From the NCBI GenBank assembly GCA_002457515.1, contig NTJN01000001.1, forward strand, positions 62,001-126,000: DNA of 64,000 nt, given 5' to 3'. Within the stretch, counting starts at the first letter, position 1. Each line of letters starts with the position of its first letter. Under the pieces are notes generated by a model. The model was not told the origin of the DNA and made no database searches. It was given only the letters and a program-made list of their open reading frames with translations. Origin of the DNA: Pelagibacterales bacterium MED-G40 (lineage in GTDB: Bacteria; Pseudomonadota; Alphaproteobacteria; Pelagibacterales; Pelagibacteraceae). The translations under genes were made by a program, and so were the position numbers. This document shows, in pieces, positions 35,645 to 45,278 of the stretch.

Positions 35645-36976
35645 TTATTTACCTATACAGAAATCTTTAAATATGGACCCGAGTATTTCTTCTACATCCA
35701 CTTTTCCTGCAATACTACCGAGATGCCTGGTAGCCATCCTTAAGTCCTCAGCAGCTAGTTCAAGGTCTTTACCTTTATCTTTTTGTAAAAAATTGTTCAA
35801 TTCCTTTAAACATTCGTTTAGCTTGACTCTATGTCTTTCTCTTGTGATTAAAACACTATCGTTTTTTGGTGAAAATTTCCTACTGAGTTTTTCCTTAACC
35901 TTATCAATTAATTTATTTATATTTTTATTATCCTTTACTGAAGCTAAAACTGTATCTGCGTCAAATTTATGATTTTGTTTATTTTGAACGTCTGATTTAT
36001 TTAATAGAACTATGCTATCTTTGTTTATCATTTTTTTGATTTCTTTATTGATATTTTTTGAACAATTATCAATAACTACTATATTTAAATCTGACTCTTT
36101 GGACTTTCCTAATGCAAGAGAAATACCTTTTTTTTCAACTTCATTTTTTACATCTCTTATGCCCGCTGTATCAGCGAGAATTACGGGATATCCATCTAAG
36201 TTTAAGTAAGTCTCAATGACGTCTCTTGTTGTTCCAGCTTCATCTGATACTATAGCTACTTCTCTTTTTGAAAGTAGGTTCAGTAGAGATGATTTCCCTG
36301 CATTCACTTGACCTGTTATTGAAACGCGAAATCCATTTCTTATTTTTTCTCCGATTTTGTTATCCTCTATAATATTTGAAATTTCTTTATGGATCTCTTT
36401 GATAGATTTGTGTGCATCTTTTAATACTTTTTCAGGTAAGTCTTCTTCTCCAAAATCAATTTTTGCTTCAATATATGCTAGTGACTTAATTATTTTGTCT
36501 CTTAAATTATTGTAATAATTGAAGATATTGCCTTGAATTAGTTTTACTGCTTGTTCTCTTTGAAGCTCTGTTTCAGAGTGTATTAAATCTCCAATGTTTT
36601 CAGCTTTTAATAAGTCAATTTTATCATTTTGAAAAGCTAGCTTTGTAAATTCACCGGGTTCGGCTAATCTGCAGTTGTTTTGCTCTGATAAAACTCTTAA
36701 TAGACCATTAATAACTGCGTTACTTCCATGAATTTGGAGTTCAGCGAGATCTTCGCCTGTGTAGCTATTTGGCCCTGGAAACCACAATAATAGAGCCTCC
36801 GGGTCTATTATATTATTATTTTTTGGATTGTAAAATTTACAAAAATTAACCTCGTTCGATTTAATATTTTTTAATTTAGTAAGTTTTTGACAAATTTTTA
36901 AAGTTTCTTTTCCTGAGATTCTTACTATAGCTATTCCTGAAGGACCTCTACCTGATGATAAAGCGTAAATATTCAT
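35645..36976 (-). CDS. mnmE: tRNA modification GTPase MnmE (TrmE)
   Basis: GTPase partner of MnmG. The N-terminal folate-binding domain opens with IYALSSGRGPSGIAIVRISG. The G domain has GQVNAGKSSLLN (G1), DTAGIRD (G3) and LNKSD (G4). The C-terminal end is FCIGK, the conserved catalytic C-[IL]-G-K. Length 443 residues. It lies 42 bp before mnmG. Confidence 0.97.
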   Translation of the reverse strand: MNIYALSSGRGPSGIAIVRISGKETLKICQKLTKLKNIKSNEVNFCKFYNPKNNNIIDPEALLLWFPGPNSYTGEDLAELQIHGSNAVINGLLRVLSEQNNCRLAEPGEFTKLAFQNDKIDLLKAENIGDLIHSETELQREQAVKLIQGNIFNYYNNLRDKIIKSLAYIEAKIDFGEEDLPEKVLKDAHKSIKEIHKEISNIIEDNKIGEKIRNGFRVSITGQVNAGKSSLLNLLSKREVAIVSDEAGTTRDVIETYLNLDGYPVILADTAGIRDVKNEVEKKGISLALGKSKESDLNIVVIDNCSKNINKEIKKMINKDSIVLLNKSDVQNKQNHKFDADTVLASVKDNKNINKLIDKVKEKLSRKFSPKNDSVLITRERHRVKLNECLKELNNFLQKDKGKDLELAAEDLRMATRHLGSIAGKVDVEEILGSIFKDFCIGK

Positions 36977-36980
36977 AGAT

Positions 36981-38090
36981 CTAAAAAGACAAGCCTTGAT
37001 TTGAGATAATCTTACTTAATTTTTTTAATGCTTCATTGTTTCTAATATTTTTAATAATAGTTTCTTTAAATGGATCTAAATATTTATTTCGTTTAAAAAA
37101 ATTGTGAGCAAAATCAATACTTAAACCCATAATTATATTTTCTGGCTTACGGCTTTTGTAAAAATCACTTAAAGCATAACTATTCTTAATAGATATGCCT
37201 AATGTAGAGTAATATTCTATAATTTCTTTTAATTTTTTTATATCTCTAAGAACAAGATTAAAACCTTGTCCGGCAACTGGATGTATAGTGTGGAGCCCCT
37301 CACCTAAAATTAAAATATTTTTCTCATGATACTGCCCCTTTAAACCAAGTAATATAGGGTAAGATTGAGTGTTGGTAATGTTTATGTTTTGTTTTGTTTT
37401 TAAAATTTCTAATATTTTATTTTTAACTAAATGATTAATCTTTTTTGAGTTGTCTATATAAAATTCTTTTTTTAAGCTCCAAACAAAAGAAAAATAATTC
37501 TTTGAAAAAGGCAAAATGGCTAGTGGTCCTTCTTTTAGAAAAAATTGACTAGTATTTAATTTCTTCAATTTGTGTTTAACATAACCAGTAACTGCTACCT
37601 CTCTATAATCTTTGCTTATAGATCTTCCTTTTACTATTGTATTATAAATTTTTGAATTTCCTCCTAAACAAAGAATCGATAAATCAAATTTTTTAAGATC
37701 CTCTAAATTGTTTATTTTTTTTCGAGTAATTTTAATTTTTTTCTTTAAGATCTCCTTCAATATAATATTTTTAATTTTATCATTTTCAAAAACATACATA
37801 AGATTAGAGTTCTTTTCGTTAAGGTTTAAGAAATTTATTTTTTCTTTAGCTGTTTCGTAAAAGAGTTCTATGTCTTTCGATGGCCAGAATAAATTACTGT
37901 TAAGACGAGTGATATTTTCTTTTATAAATTTATAATTTGTATCAGAAATTGCAGTAGTTCTTTTATCGCGGTTTTTTGATGTTTTTTTAGCTATTAAATT
38001 TACTTCTACTCCTGGAACTTGACTTATTGCAATAGCGGTCATTAACCCTGATAGTCCGTCCCCAACAATGCATATTCTTTGTTTATTCAT
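36981..38090 (-). CDS. FAD-dependent ubiquinone-biosynthesis hydroxylase (UbiH/UbiF/UbiL type)
   Basis: Flavoprotein monooxygenase that hydroxylates the ubiquinone ring. The N-terminal dinucleotide motif is CIVGDGLSGLMTAIA (a variant of GxGxxG). The second FAD motif, LILGEGLHTIHPVAGQGFNLVLRD, is typical of the UbiH/Coq6 group. Length 369 residues. Which ring position it acts on cannot be told from sequence, because alphaproteobacteria use several combinations. It lies four bases before mnmE and is divergent from ftsK. Confidence 0.85.
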   Translation of the reverse strand: MNKQRICIVGDGLSGLMTAIAISQVPGVEVNLIAKKTSKNRDKRTTAISDTNYKFIKENITRLNSNLFWPSKDIELFYETAKEKINFLNLNEKNSNLMYVFENDKIKNIILKEILKKKIKITRKKINNLEDLKKFDLSILCLGGNSKIYNTIVKGRSISKDYREVAVTGYVKHKLKKLNTSQFFLKEGPLAILPFSKNYFSFVWSLKKEFYIDNSKKINHLVKNKILEILKTKQNINITNTQSYPILLGLKGQYHEKNILILGEGLHTIHPVAGQGFNLVLRDIKKLKEIIEYYSTLGISIKNSYALSDFYKSRKPENIIMGLSIDFAHNFFKRNKYLDPFKETIIKNIRNNEALKKLSKIISNQGLSF

Positions 38091-38146
38091 ATTAAAATTT
38101 TTAACACTTTCATAAAAATGGTAAAAAGTAAGCTTAATGATTCGTT

Positions 38147-40246
38147 ATGAATGCTAACTTTTTAAATAGTGTAACAAATTTTTTAAAAAAACGAACCTTC
38201 GAGTTATTAGGTTTATTGCTAATTTTTATAGGTATCGCTCTCTCGGTCTCTTTTATAACCTACTCACCAAACGATCCTTCCTTTGTGTATGGAGAAAATA
38301 ATACAAATATAAAAAATTTTTTTGGAATATATGGGAGTATTATTTCTGATTTTCTTCTTCAAAGTTTTGGCATAACCTCATTTTTAATTTTAGTTACTAT
38401 GATTTCTTGGGGAATTAATTTGTTGTTGAAGAAAGAAATTAGAAAAATATTATTAAAGCTATTCTGTGTAGTTTTATATATTATTTCAGGATGTATTTTT
38501 ATTTACATAACTTTCAACAATTCTTTCTGGCTTGTTGATAATGGTAATTCCGGTTTTGTAGGAAAAATTTTGTATAATTTAATTTATAATAGTTTTCCAA
38601 TAGTTGATAATCAGTATTCAGCTCTTTTTTTCATTTCTTTAACAGCTTTATTTTTTTTGATTGGATCAAACATAAGTATCATAAGTCTTGGAAAGAAATT
38701 ACAAAAAGCTTTTAAACTTTTACTTTGGTCCAATAAAAATAAAATAAATAATGATTTGACAGAAATAAATATAGAAGAGAATGAGAGAAAAAAATCAAAA
38801 GAAAGTTTTTTAGAAAAAGCACAACAGTCTTTTATGTTTGAGAAAGAGACCAAAAAAGATTTAACTCCTAAAAAAGAGTTCAGGCTCCCTGTTATTGATT
38901 TACTTGAAAAAAATAACTCTAAAATTAGTATTTCAAGTATTTCCAAAAATCGTCCAGATGCTGCGTTTATGGAAAAAATCTTACTGGATTTTGGAATTGA
39001 GGGGAAAATAAAAAAAATTAATAATGGTCCTGTTGTTAGTTTATATGAATTCGAACCTGCGCCTGGAGTTAAAGTTTCAAAAATAATCAATCTTTCAGAT
39101 GATATAGCTAGAAATACAAGCTCTACATCGACAAGGGTCTCTACCATTCCTGGAAAAAACACTGTCGGAATTGAGATACCAAATGATCAGAGAGAAAATG
39201 TTGTTTTAAGAGAAATAATCTCAAATGATAAATTTAAAAACAGGGAAATTAAATTACCATTAGCTTTAGGAAAAAATATCTCTGGAATTCCAATTATAGG
39301 TGATTTGACTTCTATGCCTCATCTTTTAATTGCTGGTACGACTGGGTCAGGTAAATCAGTTTGTATCAACACTATAATTGTATCTTTGCTTTACAAGTTA
39401 AGCCCTGATTTGTGTAAATTTATATTGATTGATCCTAAGATGTTGGAACTTTCAAGCTATGAAGGAATACCTCATTTATTGTGTCCTGTTATTACAGATG
39501 CAAAAAAAGCGACTTCAGCTTTAAATTGGACTGTAAGAGAGATGAACAATCGATATAAATTAATGAGCAAAGAAGGTGTAAGGAACATTGATGGTTATAA
39601 TTCCAAGCATAAACTTAAAATGCCTTACATTGTAGTGGTTGTTGATGAAATGTCAGACCTCATGCTAGTTGCTGGAAAAGAAATAGAAAATTACATCCAA
39701 AAGCTATCTCAAATGGCTAGAGCAGCTGGAATTCATATTATAATGGCAACTCAAAGACCTAGTGTAGATGTAATAACTGGTACTATCAAAGCAAATTTCC
39801 CAACAAGAGTTTCCTTTCAAGTCAGCTCGAAGATAGACAGTCGAACAATATTAGGTGAACAAGGTGCAGAACAACTTTTAGGTAAAGGTGATATGTTGTT
39901 TATGTCATCAGCAAACAGAATATTTAGGATTCATGGGCCTTACGTTTCTGAAAAAGAAATAGAAAAAATAACAAGTATTTTAAGAGCACAAGGAGAGCCC
40001 GATTATATAGATGAAATCACTATTGATAACAAATCTGAAAGTTCAGAATATTTTTCTTCCGACGATGAAGATAATCTTTATCAAAAAGCAGTTGAAATAA
40101 TTAAAAGTGAAGGCAAAGCTTCAACAAGCTTTTTGCAAAGAAAACTTCAAATAGGTTATAATAGAGCAGCTAGAATTATTGATATGATGGAAGAAAAAGG
40201 CATTGTTAGTAAGGCAAATCATGTTGGTAAACGTGAAGTTCTTTAA
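38147..40246 (+). CDS. ftsK: DNA translocase FtsK
   Basis: Septum-located motor that pumps DNA toward dif during division. About four membrane segments fall in the first 185 residues. The linker is short (about 190-235). The motor domain has GTTGSGKSVCIN at about 395-406 and VVVDEMSDLMLV. The C-terminal winged-helix gamma domain (about 630-695; ASTSFLQRKLQIGYNRAARIIDMME) recognises KOPS. The length, 699 residues, is compact for the family. It overlaps lolA. Confidence 0.96.
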   Translation: MNANFLNSVTNFLKKRTFELLGLLLIFIGIALSVSFITYSPNDPSFVYGENNTNIKNFFGIYGSIISDFLLQSFGITSFLILVTMISWGINLLLKKEIRKILLKLFCVVLYIISGCIFIYITFNNSFWLVDNGNSGFVGKILYNLIYNSFPIVDNQYSALFFISLTALFFLIGSNISIISLGKKLQKAFKLLLWSNKNKINNDLTEINIEENERKKSKESFLEKAQQSFMFEKETKKDLTPKKEFRLPVIDLLEKNNSKISISSISKNRPDAAFMEKILLDFGIEGKIKKINNGPVVSLYEFEPAPGVKVSKIINLSDDIARNTSSTSTRVSTIPGKNTVGIEIPNDQRENVVLREIISNDKFKNREIKLPLALGKNISGIPIIGDLTSMPHLLIAGTTGSGKSVCINTIIVSLLYKLSPDLCKFILIDPKMLELSSYEGIPHLLCPVITDAKKATSALNWTVREMNNRYKLMSKEGVRNIDGYNSKHKLKMPYIVVVVDEMSDLMLVAGKEIENYIQKLSQMARAAGIHIIMATQRPSVDVITGTIKANFPTRVSFQVSSKIDSRTILGEQGAEQLLGKGDMLFMSSANRIFRIHGPYVSEKEIEKITSILRAQGEPDYIDEITIDNKSESSEYFSSDDEDNLYQKAVEIIKSEGKASTSFLQRKLQIGYNRAARIIDMMEEKGIVSKANHVGKREVL

Positions 40247-40790
40247 AAAAAAATTTTTAATTCCTATATTCATTTTATTATCGTTTAATCTTTATGCGAA
40301 TGAAAAGGATCAAATCATTGAACAATTGATTAACTTGAACTCTTTAGAATTTACATTTGAACAATTGGTTAATGAATCTATTGAGAAGGGTAGTTGCCTT
40401 TTAAAATTTCCAGGGAAATTAAAATGTAATTATTTTGATAACAAACAGAAAGAGCTTGTTGTAAATAATAAAAAGCTAGCAATTACACAGAAGAGGTATA
40501 ATAAAACATATCACTATCCTTTTTCTAAATCTCCTTTTTTGAATATTCTTTACAAAGATAAACTATTAGAAATAGTTCGGGCAGGGGATGTAGAACGAAC
40601 TGATCAATTAATAAAGCTCATTTACTTGAGTGAAAATGAAATAACTTTTTTATTTGACAGAGAAACATTTGATCTAAAAGGATGGAATATTATGGATCAA
40701 TACAATAATAACATAAATTTTTCTTTAAATATTGTAGCTAAAAACGGTAGCTTTAAAAAAGGTACTTTTAAGGTCCCCGAACTGAACTAA
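40221..40790 (+). CDS. lolA: LolA-like outer-membrane lipoprotein carrier
   Basis: Periplasmic chaperone that carries lipoproteins from LolCDE to the outer membrane. The signal peptide is KFFKKKFLIPIFILLSFNLYA, cut before NEKDQ. FTFEQ, KGSCLLKFPGKLKCNY and the DLKGW segment fit LolA-type beta-sheet proteins. The ORF track begins at a TTG (40203); ATG 40221 or GTG 40233 gives a better signal peptide. It overlaps ftsK, the usual ftsK-lolA arrangement. It completes the lipoprotein route together with lnt. Confidence 0.82.
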   Translation: MLVNVKFFKKKFLIPIFILLSFNLYANEKDQIIEQLINLNSLEFTFEQLVNESIEKGSCLLKFPGKLKCNYFDNKQKELVVNNKKLAITQKRYNKTYHYPFSKSPFLNILYKDKLLEIVRAGDVERTDQLIKLIYLSENEITFLFDRETFDLKGWNIMDQYNNNINFSLNIVAKNGSFKKGTFKVPELN

Positions 40791-41305
40791 GCAACAAAAT
40801 CTATTTCTTCTTCTTTAAAAATTTCAAAACCTTTAGATTTATAATTTTGTAATGCATGTTTATGATCTAAACTGCAAGTATGCACCCACATCCTTTTAGG
40901 ATTTTTTCTAGAGGCGCTAGCTATTGCATGATTTAGGAGCATAGAGCCAAGTTTTAAACCTCTGAATTCTTTAAGAATGCCCATATTTATTAATTCTACC
41001 TCGTTAGATTTTGGATGATATTCCTGTTCATAAAATCCTACTAAATCCACATTTTCTTCTTTTCCTGTTTTTAAAATGTGAGTTTCAAGATTATCATTTT
41101 GAACATACGAAAACCATTCTCTTTCTGACCAGGCTAATCTATCTCTCCAGAAATGATCGACACCTATTTGTTTGTAAAAGAACTTATTATATTTAAAGTC
41201 CTTTTTTTCATCTAAAATAATTTTATAATTTTCTGGTATATTTAAATCAACTGGATTTGAAAAATCTTTTATTTCTAAAAAATATCTTTTAACTTTAGAA
41301 GTCAT
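40787..41305 (-). CDS. GNAT-family N-acetyltransferase
   Basis: Predicted acetyltransferase with a GNAT fold in the second half. VELINMGILKEFRGLKLGSMLLNHAI holds the acetyl-CoA loop (R/Q-x-x-G-x-G/A variant FRGLKLGS), and ALQNYKSKGFEIFKEE is the usual GNAT end. Length 172 residues; the substrate is unknown. It is the last gene of the hisBHAFE-hinT run, touching hinT at 41305, and converges on lolA with a 4-base overlap. Confidence 0.85.
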   Translation of the reverse strand: MTSKVKRYFLEIKDFSNPVDLNIPENYKIILDEKKDFKYNKFFYKQIGVDHFWRDRLAWSEREWFSYVQNDNLETHILKTGKEENVDLVGFYEQEYHPKSNEVELINMGILKEFRGLKLGSMLLNHAIASASRKNPKRMWVHTCSLDHKHALQNYKSKGFEIFKEEEIDFVA

Positions 41306-41661
41306 CAGTTTACCATTTTACCTATTTTTTCACCTGCAAATATATGAAAGTGTAAATGGGGTACTTCTTGACCCCCATCGCTTCCAATATTTGTCAAAGC
41401 ACGATAACCTTTATCTTTAGCTCCCATTAAATTTGAGACATAGGTGATGGCTTTACTAAGTTCAACTATTTCTTTGTCAGAGGCTTTGTTATTAAAGTCG
41501 TCTATGTCTACATACTCCCCTTTTGGAATAACTAAAACATGCACTTTTTTTTGAGGACTTATGTCATGAAATGCCAACACATGATCATTTTCATATACTT
41601 TCTTGCATGGAATCTCTTCTCTAAGTATTTTAGCAAATATATTATTTTTATCGTAACTCAT
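41305..41661 (-). CDS. hinT: HIT-family nucleotide hydrolase (HinT-like)
   Basis: Purine nucleoside phosphoramidase-type HIT protein. The HxHxHxx motif is VPHLHFHIFAG near the C-terminus, and the N-terminus reads NNIFAKILREEIPCKKVYE as in HinT. Length 118 residues. It overlaps hisE by four bases. The physiological substrate is not established for most HinT proteins. Confidence 0.93.
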   Translation of the reverse strand: MSYDKNNIFAKILREEIPCKKVYENDHVLAFHDISPQKKVHVLVIPKGEYVDIDDFNNKASDKEIVELSKAITYVSNLMGAKDKGYRALTNIGSDGGQEVPHLHFHIFAGEKIGKMVN

Positions 41662-41930
41662 TTTTGTCTCTTTTTAAGTTCGTTCATCACATCTTCGATT
41701 TTGATATTATTAGCTTCAAGATAAACCATCAAATGATAAATTACATCAGCTGCCTCGTGTATTTTATTAGAGTTTTTCTCTACAGACTCTATTAATTCTC
41801 CTATCTCTTCCTTAACTTTAGCAACGCTAAGGTTTTTATCGTTTAGAAGTTTATTAGTATAAGATTGATCTGGAGAAGATTTTTTTCTTTCTCTTATTGT
41901 TTTTATTAACTGTTCTAGATTTTCAAACAT
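41658..41930 (-). CDS. hisE: Phosphoribosyl-ATP pyrophosphatase
   Basis: Second step of histidine synthesis. It is a MazG-like all-alpha enzyme: SYTNKLLNDKNLSVAKVKEEIGELIES and HEAADVIYHLMVYLEANNI carry the metal-binding ExxE and ExxD residues. Length 90 residues, normal for a stand-alone HisE. It lies one base after hisF. Confidence 0.94.
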   Translation of the reverse strand: MFENLEQLIKTIRERKKSSPDQSYTNKLLNDKNLSVAKVKEEIGELIESVEKNSNKIHEAADVIYHLMVYLEANNIKIEDVMNELKKRQK

Positions 41931-41931
41931 T

Positions 41932-42690
41932 TTATAATCTTACAGATACATTTTTAGAATTCAAATATTCTTTAGCTTCCTTAATTTTGTATTCACCGTA
42001 GTGAAAAATAGAAGCTGCCAAAACTGCACTTGCTCCTCCTTTTACTATGCCATCGTATAAATGATCCAATGTTCCAACTCCCCCAGATGCAATAACAGGG
42101 ATATTAGTGCTCCTAGTAATTTCTTTTAATAGATCAACGTCGTAACCAGATTTAGTTCCGTCTTTATCCATTGAAGTTAATAAAATTTCGCCCGCTCCAT
42201 TGAACTCTATTTGTTTAGCAAACTCCACAGCGTCAATACCTGTTTTATTTCTTCCGCCATGTGTAAATACTTCCCATTTATTTTCTGAAACTTTTTTCGC
42301 ATCAATGGCAACAACAATACATTGAGATCCAAATTTTTTTGATGCCTCTTTAACAAATTCTACATTCTTGACAGCTGCGGTATTAATGGAAACTTTATCT
42401 GCGCCAGCTAACAACAGATCAGTGATATTTTGAATTGTTCTAACACCGCCTCCAACAGTTAGAGGAACAAAGCATTCTTTTGCAGTTTTTCTAACAATAT
42501 CTATGATTGTATCTCTATTTTCATTTGATGCAGTAATATCAAGAAAACAAATCTCATCAGCTCCACCGTTACTATAAATTTTAGCCTGTTCAACTGGATC
42601 TCCAGCATCTTTTAATTCAACAAAGTTAATACCTTTAACAACTCTTCCATTTTTAACATCAAGACAAGGTATAATTCTATTTTTAAGCAT
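41932..42690 (-). CDS. hisF: Imidazole glycerol phosphate synthase, cyclase subunit
   Basis: Forms imidazole glycerol phosphate and AICAR with HisH. A beta/alpha barrel with the catalytic D11 in [29 protein letters not shown] holds the second catalytic Asp. Length 252 residues. AICAR made here feeds purH elsewhere in the window. It overlaps hisA by eight bases. Confidence 0.97.
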   Translation of the reverse strand: MLKNRIIPCLDVKNGRVVKGINFVELKDAGDPVEQAKIYSNGGADEICFLDITASNENRDTIIDIVRKTAKECFVPLTVGGGVRTIQNITDLLLAGADKVSINTAAVKNVEFVKEASKKFGSQCIVVAIDAKKVSENKWEVFTHGGRNKTGIDAVEFAKQIEFNGAGEILLTSMDKDGTKSGYDVDLLKEITRSTNIPVIASGGVGTLDHLYDGIVKGGASAVLAASIFHYGEYKIKEAKEYLNSKNVSVRL

Positions 42691-43408
42691 TGATCTCCTT
42701 CGCTAACTCATCAAGTTTAATATCACCATCATAAATAGCTTTACCAACTATTATACCTTCAATTTTTTTATTATTTAAATCTTTCGCCTTCTTAATGTCA
42801 TTTATTGAAGAAACTCCACCTGATATGACAACTGGGCAATTAGAAATTTCAGCAATTTTAACTGTCTCTTCATAGTTGGGACTATTTTTCATTCCGTCTC
42901 GATTTATATCTGTAAAAATAATTCTGCTAACGCCAAAATCATTCACTTCTTTAAGGTAGTCTGTAGTTTTAATATTTAAATTTTCTTTCCAGCCAGACAC
43001 TGAGAGATTTCCATCCTTTGCGTCTAATCCTAAGGCAATCTTATTTTTAAACTTTTCACATGCTTCTTTTAAAAATTCTTTATTTTTAATTGCACCGCTA
43101 CCTAAGATCACTTTCTCTGCTCCTGTTTCAATATACTGCTTAATATTATCTATATTTCTTATTCCGCCGCCTATTTCAATTTTCAAATCATATTTTCTTA
43201 CTATTTCTTGAATAATATCTAGGTTAACTGTCTTACCGGTTAACGCGCCATCTAAATCAACAATGTGTAAGTTTTTAAAACCATGATCTTTGTATTTTGC
43301 TGCTTGATCAACTGGTGAAGTATTATATTCAGTTTTATTTTCAAAGTCGCCTTTGATTAATCTTACGCACTTCTTATCTTTAATATCTATTGCTGGAAAT
43401 ATTTTCAT
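42683..43408 (-). CDS. hisA: ProFAR isomerase
   Basis: Isomerises the ribonucleotide intermediate in histidine synthesis. A half-barrel-repeat protein like HisF, with D8 in [14 protein letters not shown] and [17 protein letters not shown] holding the second catalytic Asp. Length 241 residues. It lies two bases after hisH. Confidence 0.97.
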   Translation of the reverse strand: MKIFPAIDIKDKKCVRLIKGDFENKTEYNTSPVDQAAKYKDHGFKNLHIVDLDGALTGKTVNLDIIQEIVRKYDLKIEIGGGIRNIDNIKQYIETGAEKVILGSGAIKNKEFLKEACEKFKNKIALGLDAKDGNLSVSGWKENLNIKTTDYLKEVNDFGVSRIIFTDINRDGMKNSPNYEETVKIAEISNCPVVISGGVSSINDIKKAKDLNNKKIEGIIVGKAIYDGDIKLDELAKEINA

Positions 43409-43410
43409 AA

Positions 43411-44037
43411 TTACAAATCTAAAAAATTTTTAATTATATTTAAACCAGTTTTATCACTCTTTTCGGGGTGAAATTGCGTACCGAACAAATTTTCTTTTTC
43501 GATTGAACAAACAATTTTTGATGAATAATCAGTTGTTGCTGAAATGACTGATTTATCATCAGGAATAAATTCATAACTATGTACAAAATACATGTGAGAT
43601 TTATTTTTTATGTCCTTAAATAATTTGCTTTCCTTTTGTATCTCAATTTCGTTCCAACCAATGTGTGGGAGTTTGAATTTTCCATTTTGGTTATCTATCT
43701 TAGAAACTTTTCCTGAAATCCAGCCTAATCCTTTTGTTTCAGCTTCTTCATAACCAATATCAGCAAACATTTGCAAACCAACGCAAATTCCTAATAGCGG
43801 TTTTTTCTTCGTAATTGCAAATTCTTTAAGAGTATCAACTAATCCGTTAATATTGTTTAGAGAATCAACACAGCTTTTAAATGAACCTTGACCAGGTAGA
43901 ACAATTTTATCGCTAGCATTTATTTTTTTAATATCTGAAGTTACTTCTAGATTGACTTTGCCTTTAGCTACCTCTGTAAAAGAGTTAATGACTGAGCTAA
44001 TATTGCCCGATTGGTAGTCAACGATTGTGACGTTCAT
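43411..44037 (-). CDS. hisH: Imidazole glycerol phosphate synthase, glutaminase subunit
   Basis: Class I glutamine amidotransferase that supplies ammonia to HisF. The nucleophile is C85 in LLGICVGLQMF, and the His-Glu pair lies in FGTQFHPEKSD. Length 208 residues. It lies four bases after hisB in the compact his operon. Confidence 0.96.
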   Translation of the reverse strand: MNVTIVDYQSGNISSVINSFTEVAKGKVNLEVTSDIKKINASDKIVLPGQGSFKSCVDSLNNINGLVDTLKEFAITKKKPLLGICVGLQMFADIGYEEAETKGLGWISGKVSKIDNQNGKFKLPHIGWNEIEIQKESKLFKDIKNKSHMYFVHSYEFIPDDKSVISATTDYSSKIVCSIEKENLFGTQFHPEKSDKTGLNIIKNFLDL

Positions 44038-44041
44038 TTAT

Positions 44042-44632
44042 TTATAAAGAGCCTTTTGTAGATGGCACAGAGTTTTTTATTCTTTTATCTATTTCAAGTG
44101 CATCTTTTAGAGATCTTGCTAAACCTTTAAAGCATGACTCTATTTTGTGGTGGCTGTTATCACCATAAATATTTTCTATGTGTAAAGTAACTCCTGCAGA
44201 TTGTGAAAATGCTTGAAACCATTCCTTGAATAGCTCAGTGTCCATCTCGCCTAACTTTTCAACCGCTAAATCTACTTTCCAAATTAAATAAGGTCTATTA
44301 GATACATCGATTGAAACTCGGCTTAATGTTTCATCCATTGGTATCATAGTTGAGGCATATCTTGTTATACCTTTTCTATTACCTGCAGCTTTTTTGATAG
44401 CTTCTCCAATAGCGATACCTGTATCTTCAGTAGTGTGGTGAAGATCAATGTGAGTATCACCTTTGGCTTTAACTTCAATATCAATTAAGGAGTGCTTTGA
44501 TAACTGCTCAAGCATGTGATCAAGAAAGCCTATTCCAGTTTTAATATTGTATTTGCCTTTGCCATCAATATTAACTGCTACAGAAATATTAGTTTCCTTA
44601 GTTTTTCTTATAATTTTTGCTTTTCTTGTCAT
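44042..44632 (-). CDS. hisB: Imidazoleglycerol-phosphate dehydratase
   Basis: Manganese enzyme of histidine synthesis, here as a stand-alone 196-residue dehydratase without the phosphatase domain of enterobacterial HisB. The two metal motifs [10 protein letters not shown] and [12 protein letters not shown] are present. It is the first gene of hisBHAFE-hinT-GNAT, and its start faces hslV across a 104-bp divergent gap. Confidence 0.97.
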   Translation of the reverse strand: MTRKAKIIRKTKETNISVAVNIDGKGKYNIKTGIGFLDHMLEQLSKHSLIDIEVKAKGDTHIDLHHTTEDTGIAIGEAIKKAAGNRKGITRYASTMIPMDETLSRVSIDVSNRPYLIWKVDLAVEKLGEMDTELFKEWFQAFSQSAGVTLHIENIYGDNSHHKIESCFKGLARSLKDALEIDKRIKNSVPSTKGSL

Positions 44633-44700
44633 AAAAATCAGAAAATATAATCAAAGATATATAATTAAATGGTCATTTTAGCAATAAATCCAAATTATCT

Positions 44701-44730
44701 ATTGAAGAAATAAAATTAATCTCCACATAC
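44701..44730 (+). promoter_or_regulatory. Possible heat-shock promoter for hslVU
   Basis: ATTGAAG, about 15 bases, then TCCACATAC, 7 bases before the hslV ATG. It resembles the sigma-32 pattern (TTGAA and CCxCATA) but less well than the dnaK site. If it is used, the hslV message would be nearly leaderless. Confidence 0.35.
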
Positions 44731-44736
44731 AATATC

Positions 44737-45276
44737 ATGAATACAGCTGAAAAATGGCATGGAACAACCATTGTATTGCTTAGAAAAAATAAACAAACTG
44801 TCGTAGCAGGGGACGGTCAAGTTAGTTTAGGAAATACAGTTCTAAAAAGTAAGGCTAAGAAAGTTAGAAAAATTGACAAAAGGGGAGTAATAGCAGGTTT
44901 TGCTGGATCTACTGCTGATGCATTAACTTTATTTGAAAGACTAGAAGCAAAACTTGAAAAACATGCAGGGAATCTACCAAGAGCCGCGGTAGAACTTGCT
45001 AAAGATTGGAGAAGCGATAAATACTTAAGAAGATTAGAGGCTTTGATGGCTGTAGCTGATAAAGAAACCAGCTTTATTATCTCTGGAACCGGTGATGTTT
45101 TAGAACCAGAAGATGGAATAATTGGAATCGGTTCTGGTGGAAACTATGCATTAGCTGCCGCTAAAGTATTAATGGAAACTGACTTAAGTGCTGAGGAAGT
45201 TGCTAGAAAATCAATAAAAGTTGCTTCGGATATTTGTGTATTTACAAATAACAACGTAACAGTAGAAAAAATTTAA
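44737..45276 (+). CDS. hslV: ATP-dependent protease subunit HslV
   Basis: Proteasome-like peptidase of the HslUV complex. The N-terminal threonine nucleophile follows a short propeptide (MNTAEKWHG then TTIVLLRKN), and [13 protein letters not shown] and [13 protein letters not shown] are signatures. Length 179 residues. hslU begins two bases after its stop. The pair is a classical heat-shock operon. Confidence 0.97.
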   Translation: MNTAEKWHGTTIVLLRKNKQTVVAGDGQVSLGNTVLKSKAKKVRKIDKRGVIAGFAGSTADALTLFERLEAKLEKHAGNLPRAAVELAKDWRSDKYLRRLEALMAVADKETSFIISGTGDVLEPEDGIIGIGSGGNYALAAAKVLMETDLSAEEVARKSIKVASDICVFTNNNVTVEKI

Positions 45277-45278
45277 AA